A program made the translations under genes and the position numbers. A stretch of 64,000 nt of DNA from contig NZ_MUNS01000033.1 of NCBI RefSeq assembly GCF_002002705.1, positions 62,001 to 126,000 on the forward strand, read 5' to 3'. Position 1 is the stretch's first letter; each line of letters opens with the position of its first letter. This DNA comes from Polaromonas sp. C04 (GTDB taxonomy: Bacteria; Pseudomonadota; Gammaproteobacteria; Burkholderiales; Burkholderiaceae_C). Of this stretch, positions 58,738-64,000 are shown in pieces. The notes under the pieces are model-generated. The model saw only the letters and a program-made list of their open reading frames with translations, made no database searches and had not been told where the DNA came from.

Positions 58738-60177
58738 ATGACTTATCCCAATACGCAGCTCTTTATCGACGGTCAATGGCAGGACGCAGCCGACGGCCGC
58801 ACTCTGGCGGTCTTCAACCCCGCCACGGGCCGCGAGATCGGCCGCGTCGCGCACGCTGGCATCGCAGATCTGGACCGCGCGCTGGTGGCCGCGCAAAAGG
58901 GTTTCGAGAAATGGCGCGACGTGCCCGCCGCCGAGCGCGCGAAAATCATGCGCAAGGCCGCCGCGCTGATGCGTGAGCGTGCCGGCGAGATCGCGGGCGT
59001 GCTGACCCAGGAACAGGGCAAACCGCTGATTGAGGCCAAGGGCGAAGCCATGGCCGCCGCCGACATCATCGAATGGTTTGCCGACGAGGGCCAGCGCGTG
59101 TACGGGCGCATCGTGCCTTCGCGCTACAACATTGCGCACCGCCAGATGGTGCTGAAGGACCCGGTCGGCGTGGTGGCGGCTTTTACGCCCTGGAACTTCC
59201 CCATCAACCAGGTGGTGCGCAAGATGGCTGCCGCGCTCGCCACTGGCTGCGCCATGATCGTCAAGGCGCCGGAGGAAACCCCGGCCGCGCCGGCCGCGCT
59301 GATTCGCGCGTTCGCCGATGCGGGCCTGCCGGTTGGCGTGCTGGGCCTGGTGTATGGCTCGCCCGCCGAGATTTCGAACTACCTGATCCCGCACCCCATC
59401 GTGCGCAAGATCACCTTCACCGGTTCAACGCCCGTGGGCAAGCAGCTGGCCGCGCTGGCCGGCAAGCACATGAAGCGCGTGACAATGGAGCTGGGCGGCC
59501 ACGCGCCGGTGATCGTCTGTGAAGACGCGGACCTGGCGCTGGCCGTCAAGGCCGCGGGCGGCGCCAAGTTCCGCAACGCCGGCCAGGTCTGCATCGCGCC
59601 CACGCGGTTCCTGGTGCACGAGAGCGTGAAGGCCGAGTTTGCGCAGGCGCTGGTCAAGCACGCCGCCTCGCTCAAAGTCGGTGACGGCCTGACGGAGGGA
59701 ATCCAGATGGGCCCGCTGGCCAACCCGCGTCGCCTGACCGCCATGGCGGAGTTCACGCAGGACGCCGTCAAGCGCGGCGCGCAGGTCGCCCATGGCGGCG
59801 CGCGCATTGGCGATGAGGGTAATTTCTGGCAGCCCACGGTGCTGACCGACGTGCCGCTGGACGCCAAGGTGTTCAATGACGAGCCCTTCGGCCCGATGGC
59901 GGCCATTCGCGGCTTCAACACACTGGAGGAGGCGATCGCCGAGTCCAACCGCCTGCCGTACGGGCTGGCGGGCTACGCTTTCACGCGCTCGCTGAAGAAC
60001 GCGGACCTGCTCGCTCGACGCGTGGAAGTGGGCATGCTGTGGATGAACATGCCCGCCATGCCTTCCGCCGAGATGCCGTTTGGCGGCCTCAAGGACTCGG
60101 GCTATGGCTCCGAGGGTGGCCCGGAGGCCATGGAAGCTTATCTGAACACGCGTGCGGTCACGATCGCGAACGTCTAA
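58738..60177 (+). CDS. gabD: NAD(P)-dependent aldehyde dehydrogenase, succinate-semialdehyde type
   Basis: A 479-residue aldehyde dehydrogenase. The general base is Glu251 in TMELGGHAP and the nucleophile Cys285 in [29 protein letters not shown] and [11 protein letters not shown] are further family motifs. Length and the pattern [10 protein letters not shown] put it among succinate-semialdehyde and 2-ketoglutarate-semialdehyde dehydrogenases, but the substrate could be another aldehyde. A GAGGAA site precedes the ATG. No gabT or hydroxyproline/arabinose genes are near. A terminator lies 212 bases downstream. Confidence 0.88.
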   Translation: MTYPNTQLFIDGQWQDAADGRTLAVFNPATGREIGRVAHAGIADLDRALVAAQKGFEKWRDVPAAERAKIMRKAAALMRERAGEIAGVLTQEQGKPLIEAKGEAMAAADIIEWFADEGQRVYGRIVPSRYNIAHRQMVLKDPVGVVAAFTPWNFPINQVVRKMAAALATGCAMIVKAPEETPAAPAALIRAFADAGLPVGVLGLVYGSPAEISNYLIPHPIVRKITFTGSTPVGKQLAALAGKHMKRVTMELGGHAPVIVCEDADLALAVKAAGGAKFRNAGQVCIAPTRFLVHESVKAEFAQALVKHAASLKVGDGLTEGIQMGPLANPRRLTAMAEFTQDAVKRGAQVAHGGARIGDEGNFWQPTVLTDVPLDAKVFNDEPFGPMAAIRGFNTLEEAIAESNRLPYGLAGYAFTRSLKNADLLARRVEVGMLWMNMPAMPSAEMPFGGLKDSGYGSEGGPEAMEAYLNTRAVTIANV

Positions 60178-60180
60178 TAA

Positions 60181-60378
60181 TGGCCCCCCGTTCATTCAAT
60201 AGGCAATAGGCCATTTCCACGGAATTGCCTTGGGCCCAGCGGCTGGCGGCGTCCCGATTGTCCCGGTCGTCGATCAGTATCTTGACATCGACGCCGCGCC
60301 GCTCGGCGGCAATGAGTGCGCGCACGACGGGTTGCGACGTAAACAGACAGCCGGCCAGCCGGATCGTGTGGTGGTGGC
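60181..60378 (-). pseudogene. Phospholipase D-like gene fragment
   Basis: On the minus strand an uninterrupted stretch reads HHHTIRLAGCLFTSQPVVRA, then LIAAERRGVDVKILIDDRDN, which resembles the N-terminal half of PLD-family nucleases. It lacks a start codon, signal peptide and the HKD catalytic motifs, and it runs into the gabD end. It looks like the remnant of a truncated gene. The similarity is judged by eye. Confidence 0.45.
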
Positions 60379-60388
60379 TGACTACGTG

Positions 60389-60424
60389 AAAAGGCCCCTG
60401 ACCATCGCAGCCAGGGGCCTTTCA
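60389..60424 (+). terminator. Rho-independent terminator downstream of gabD
   Basis: AAAGGCCCCTG pairs with CAGGGGCCTTT around an 11-base loop. It is symmetric enough to work on both strands. Immediately after it, TGGTGCCGGAGAG (60426-60438) resembles the 3' end of a tRNA read on the minus strand. Confidence 0.75.
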
Positions 60425-60594
60425 TTGGTGCCGGAGAGATGCTAGGAGGCACTCGACGGCAGCAGCTAACTTGTTGATGCGTATAGGGGCGGCAGTGCGG
60501 CGGGGTTAAGAGTTACCACGGAATCTACCACAGCACCTTTGAATAATTTTGGCGCAAATTTGTTTGCGGCCCCTCAAGATCATCCAGGCTTCAG

Positions 60595-60633
60595 ATGCCC
60601 TCCATGCCCCCCATGCCCTCCATGCCACCCATC
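60595..60633. repeat. Short tandem repeat ATGCCCTCC/ATGCCCCCC
   Basis: Nine-base units ATGCCCTCC, ATGCCCCCC, ATGCCCTCC and ATGCCACCC occur in tandem. On the minus strand they read GMGGMEGMGGMEGI before a stop. No flanking gene explains it. The gap 60425-60689 otherwise holds nothing that I can support. Confidence 0.6.
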
Positions 60634-60689
60634 GCGATCCACGGTAGGAGCGGCCCTGAGTTAATCCTGAAGACACCCTGGCCGTTCCA

Positions 60690-61625
60690 TCACGAGCGCG
60701 ATGTTTCTTTGAATGTTTTCATTACATGCCAAGGCATAGCTTCAACCAAAAGAGTCAAAGAAGCGAGGCCAAATACCGCAAACCCAGCGAATCCATATAG
60801 AAGGAAGTAGGGGCTGTCGTAGCTTCCTGTGTAGTACAGGCTTAACAAATAGGCAGAGATGGGTGGGGCCACACAAATAAAAACAAACCCACAACGCAGC
60901 AAAAAGAATGTCGCGGCAACGAGCTTTGGACTATGGTACGCGGCCCAATTCGTTTTTCGTAATTCTGGAAACACTCCCACTGGATACATGTTGACACTGT
61001 GAGGGAACACTTGCCATATGTTCTTAGCGGAGTACGTTAAACGTGTTTCGCGGTATCGGGTCTGATAGATGCTGCCGAGCCACAGAACAAGTAGCGGTCC
61101 CAAAATCATCAGCAGCAATGCAGTCAGTTGTTCAAGCCCAATCTTGACGTTTGTACCCAGTACTCCAATCGTAATTTTCTCAGGTATTTCAATGCCGTAG
61201 AACTCTAGGGGGCCTTTGGTTAGCTCGTTCGCTTCGCTTTGTAATCGAGCCACGATTTCAGTCGGTGGCGCCGGGGGGCGCGATGCCAAGAGTTCCTTCA
61301 CATGAGTGTCACACTGTTTCACTCCTATACCACTGGGCAATTGAAGGAGCGGAATCTCGTCCAATGCGATGCTGATTGAAAAGTCATAATTGATTCTCCA
61401 CATCGGATCATTATTTCGAGGCTTTCCTTTTTCCCAATCGAGGTCAAGAGAATCAACCTTTTTGGCAAGAGTAAGGGATGCAGTCGCAAGGCAGCGAGCG
61501 CGTACTCTTTCTTGTTGACTGTTCAGCCCAATTGAGACGAAAAGCACTAGCGCTGCCACTATGGTGAGCGGAGCCGTTAGCAGCAAAAGGCGCTCATAGC
61601 GCCGTCCTAGAAAATCTGATGACAT
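60690..61625 (-). CDS. Membrane protein of unknown function
   Basis: A 311-residue protein that I do not recognise. One hydrophobic helix at the N-terminus (LLLLTAPLTIVAALVLFVSI) is followed by a polar, probably periplasmic, segment of about 130 residues (containing LDLDWEKGKPRNNDP and IALDEIPLLQLPSG), then a helix around residue 175 (LTALLLMILGPLLVLWLG) and two or three more near the C-terminus. Base composition is far more AT-rich than the surrounding 60 kb and codon choice follows (AAA, ATT, TTT common), a sign of horizontal gain. The ATG at 61625 begins MSSDFLGRRYE; the much longer open frame upstream is antisense to the MFS gene and was discarded. Confidence 0.65.
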   Translation of the reverse strand: MSSDFLGRRYERLLLLTAPLTIVAALVLFVSIGLNSQQERVRARCLATASLTLAKKVDSLDLDWEKGKPRNNDPMWRINYDFSISIALDEIPLLQLPSGIGVKQCDTHVKELLASRPPAPPTEIVARLQSEANELTKGPLEFYGIEIPEKITIGVLGTNVKIGLEQLTALLLMILGPLLVLWLGSIYQTRYRETRLTYSAKNIWQVFPHSVNMYPVGVFPELRKTNWAAYHSPKLVAATFFLLRCGFVFICVAPPISAYLLSLYYTGSYDSPYFLLYGFAGFAVFGLASLTLLVEAMPWHVMKTFKETSRS

Positions 61626-61801
61626 TACTTGCCCCCTTGTCGTTATTGGTGTTGATTGTCCGTGAACGGGCTTGTCTCTCACGGCGCCCCACAGGCAGGC
61701 TGAAGGTACTTTGCCAAGGGCACCGTAGTGACTAATAATTTCGTGTGGCCGGGTTTGCACGCGAGGCTGGATGAGTTTCCCGGGACCGTGACCTAATTTC
61801 C

Positions 61802-63007
61802 TTATCGCTCGGGCGCTTCGTTCCTGCGGACCGCGCCAATCTCCGCGGCGAACCACCACCCAATGATGGGCAACATAAAGGAGGAAACGATAAATACGGG
61901 AATCGCGGAACCAGCATCCACGATCACAGCGGCGCAAGCCACACCTATGGACTGACCCATGAAGAGTGATGAGGAAAACACGGTCACGGCGGTCCCTCGG
62001 GCTGCTGGCACCATTTGTGTCGCATGTGTCTGGAGGGTATTGTGTAGCATATAGAAACCGAGTCCGCCGGCGAAGCACGCCGGCAGTGCCCAGCCCCACG
62101 CCGGCAACGCGGCCAGCAACCCAAAATAGAAACACAGCAATGTACCGCCCATACGGGCGAGGCCGGTCTCGCCAATGCGGCGCAGAAGTACGCGGGCGAG
62201 CCGGCTGTACAGCAGGCCTCCCAGGCCGTAAAGAACGAGCACGCCGCCGGCCCAACTCATTGGCAGGCCAAACCGCCGGTGCAAATGCGCAGGAAGAAAG
62301 GCAAGCCCGCCGAAGACAAATACCCCTTCGAAAAAAGCAAAGCCGAGCACGCGGCGTGCCCACCGATCGACCAGAAGAGCGCGAATGGACCGATGGAAGG
62401 CCATCGACTGCGATAGCGCCTCAGGCGGGCTGTCAGTCTGCAGTTCCACGCCACCGCGGCGTAATTCGATACACATGAGGGTACTGGCGATTGCAAACAG
62501 CAGTGCAAGCAACCAGAACGCGCTGCGCCAGCCCAAAGTGTCGGCTAGCACGCCACCAAGCGACTGGCCGCCGATCAGACCGAGTGTGGTGGCGCCTATT
62601 AGCTGCGCCAGCACTTCCTGGCGGCGCTCGTACGGCACGGCGTCGCCTATCCAGGCCATGACAAGTGGCGTTACGCCCGCCGCGGCGGCGCCTGAGAGTG
62701 CGCGAAACGCTATCAGCCCGTTTAGCGACTGCGCCATCGCACAGATTGCGCTAACTATGGTGCAGGCTAACGTGGCGACCGCGACAACGGGGAACTTGCC
62801 AAAGCGATCGCCAAGAGGTCCATAAAGCAGCAGCGTCAAGCCGTAACTGATTGCGAAGGCCGAGACGGTCTGGCCAGCTTGGCCTGTAGTGGCGCCGAAC
62901 TCCAGAGCCAGCGACGGTAACAGCGCGTCGCATATACGCAACGCAGCCATCGTTGCGAATGCCGCCAGGCCCAGCAACGGAAGTCGCCGCGTGACGGCGC
63001 GGGACAT
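61802..63007 (-). CDS. MFS transporter
   Basis: A 401-residue major facilitator with 12 predicted helices. Motif A is present as YGPLGDRFGKFP, and FRALSGAAAAGVTPLVMAWIGDAVPYERR covers the fourth and fifth helices (quoted in part: GDAVPYERR). It resembles drug or metabolite:proton exporters of the AraJ/YdhP group; substrate unknown. The start MSRAVTRRLPLLG at 63007 is 26 bases after the stop of the binding-protein gene, so both are on one transcript. The gap 61626-61801 shows no gene. Confidence 0.85.
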   Translation of the reverse strand: MSRAVTRRLPLLGLAAFATMAALRICDALLPSLALEFGATTGQAGQTVSAFAISYGLTLLLYGPLGDRFGKFPVVAVATLACTIVSAICAMAQSLNGLIAFRALSGAAAAGVTPLVMAWIGDAVPYERRQEVLAQLIGATTLGLIGGQSLGGVLADTLGWRSAFWLLALLFAIASTLMCIELRRGGVELQTDSPPEALSQSMAFHRSIRALLVDRWARRVLGFAFFEGVFVFGGLAFLPAHLHRRFGLPMSWAGGVLVLYGLGGLLYSRLARVLLRRIGETGLARMGGTLLCFYFGLLAALPAWGWALPACFAGGLGFYMLHNTLQTHATQMVPAARGTAVTVFSSSLFMGQSIGVACAAVIVDAGSAIPVFIVSSFMLPIIGWWFAAEIGAVRRNEAPER

Positions 63008-63033
63008 CGTGTTTGGTGTCTTGCCCTGGTTGT

Positions 63034-64000
63034 TCACTCCATGTGAATCTTGGCGCTGTCCACGACGACCTTCCAACGTTTCATCTCCGAGAGTTGAAAT
63101 TTGCGGAACTCCGCTGGCGTGCTGCCGATCGGTGTCGCGCCCAAGTCCGTCATTCGCTTGCGCACCGCCGGCTGTTGAAGGATCGCAGCCACCTCTTTCT
63201 GAAGCGTTGCGACCACCGGGGCCGGAGTTTTCGCCGGAGCAAACAAACCATACCAAGCAGTTGCCGCATAACCTGGAACGCCCGCTTCGGCTACCGTGGG
63301 AACGTTGGGCAACGCCGGGCTGCGAGTCGTGTCGCCAATTGCCAAGGCACGCAACGTGCCATTCTGGATATGGCTCAATACCAACGGAAGATCGGCGAAC
63401 ATGATCGGAACCCGGCCGCTCAACAGATCCGTCAGCGCGCCGGCGCTCCCCTTGTACGGCACATGCAACATGCTCGTCTTCGTCATGTACTTGAATAGTT
63501 CCGCGGCTAAGTGCTGCGACGCTCCGATCCCGCCGGAGGCATAGCTGTAACGGTCTGGGTGTTTCTCAAGCAGCTTGATCAGCTCTTTCACGGAATTGGC
63601 TGGTAGCGAGGGGTGCACCACGAGTACCAGCGACACTGCCGCAACTTGCGTCACAGGCTCGAAGTCCTTTTCGGTGTCGTAGGGCATCTGCGGATAGATC
63701 AGGCTGTTGGTCGCGTGCGTCCCAATGGAGCCCATCACCAGCGTGCGCCCGTCGGGTGGTGACTTCGCGACAATATCAGCGCCGATGTTCCCACCAGCGC
63801 CGGGCTTGTTTTCAACGATGACCTGCTCGCCCATCTGCGTGGTCAAACCTTCTGCGACCATGCGTGCCATTACGTCAGTTGACCCGCCGGGCGCGAACGG
63901 AACTATGATTTTCATGGGTCTGCTTGAAACGGGCTGTGCCTGTGCGCCCCAGGTGAAAGTCATAGTTAACAGCGCCAACCCGAGCCACTTGAATAGAAGT
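63034..64000 (-). CDS. Bug/TctC family binding protein (5' end outside window)
   Basis: At least 320 residues of a tripartite tricarboxylate-type periplasmic binding protein. The frame stays open to the window edge and the first visible residues (LFKWLGLALLTMTFTWGAQA) are the rest of a signal peptide, so only the very first codons are missing. Typical Bug features are IIVPFAPGGSTDVMAR, ENKPGAGGNIGAD, YASGGIGASQHLAAELF and HVPYKGSAGALTDLLSGRV. Such proteins bind carboxylated compounds and are very numerous in Comamonadaceae. No TctA/TctB permease is near; the downstream MFS gene may be the transport partner or unrelated. Confidence 0.9.
   Translation of the reverse strand, partial: LLFKWLGLALLTMTFTWGAQAQPVSSRPMKIIVPFAPGGSTDVMARMVAEGLTTQMGEQVIVENKPGAGGNIGADIVAKSPPDGRTLVMGSIGTHATNSLIYPQMPYDTEKDFEPVTQVAAVSLVLVVHPSLPANSVKELIKLLEKHPDRYSYASGGIGASQHLAAELFKYMTKTSMLHVPYKGSAGALTDLLSGRVPIMFADLPLVLSHIQNGTLRALAIGDTTRSPALPNVPTVAEAGVPGYAATAWYGLFAPAKTPAPVVATLQKEVAAILQQPAVRKRMTDLGATPIGSTPAEFRKFQLSEMKRWKVVVDSAKIHME

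Noticed and set aside
60426-60438. tRNA gene
   Set aside because: Only 13 bases resemble a tRNA 3' end; no cloverleaf could be drawn from the flanking sequence.
60595-60633. GroEL-type Gly-Met tail on the minus strand
   Set aside because: The GMGGMEG repeat looks like a chaperonin tail, but no chaperonin sequence lies upstream in that frame, so it was recorded only as a tandem repeat.

Overview
The window is GC-rich chromosomal DNA whose gene content, ATGA/TGATG-coupled operons and short dispersed repeats point to a betaproteobacterium of the Burkholderiales, most likely a member of the Comamonadaceae (inference from protein character and repeat types, not from a database search). No rRNA, tRNA, CRISPR array or complete insertion sequence was seen.

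Layout. 1-4.7 kb: the 3' end of acnB, then acnA and an FAD monooxygenase. 4.7-10.1 kb (minus strand): the kynurenine operon kynB-kynU-kynA behind the malic enzyme gene maeB, whose leader holds a terminator-like hairpin and a 21-codon upstream ORF. 10.3-22.1 kb: a purine catabolism region with an NCS2 xanthine/urate permease, a dctA-gntR pair, an M20 deacylase, a uraD-allC fusion, puuE allantoinase, a GntR repressor, uraH, xdhC and the membrane urate oxidase puuD. Three near-identical AAGTGTATACACTT palindromes precede the permease, the gntR/uraH divergent promoter and puuD, outlining a regulon. 22.1-29.0 kb: a TRAP transporter (dctPQM), a benzoylformate decarboxylase (mdlC) with a divergent LysR regulator, and an alpha/beta hydrolase.

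29.2-39.7 kb: a second LysR gene followed by a BMP/PnrA-type purine or nucleoside ABC importer, an NdmA-like Rieske oxygenase translationally coupled to an adenine deaminase, a second BMP binding protein and guanine deaminase. With the 10-22 kb region this covers import and deamination of purines, urate oxidation and the allantoin route; xanthine dehydrogenase subunits and the ureidoglycolate step are not in view. 39.8-49.8 kb: dcd, then an isoaspartyl peptidase-glutathione/dipeptide ABC importer-M55 D-aminopeptidase operon, and on the other strand pyroglutamyl peptidase coupled to a pyrroline-carboxylate reductase-like gene: a set suited to salvage of unusual peptides. 49.9-60.2 kb: housekeeping and envelope genes (zinc metallopeptidase, rhlE, apaH, a CorC-type CBS protein, an H-NS protein, a PKD lipoprotein, a YdcF protein, a Bcr/CflA exporter, an aldehyde dehydrogenase).

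60.2-64 kb differs: a phospholipase D-like gene fragment, a terminator followed by a short sequence resembling a tRNA 3' end, an AT-richer membrane-protein gene of unknown function, then an MFS transporter and a truncated Bug/TctC binding protein. It looks like an acquired segment. Across the window several short repeat families occur both between genes and inside reading frames (kynU, kynB, puuD, ade, guaD, iaaA, apaH, the CorC gene), where they are translated.
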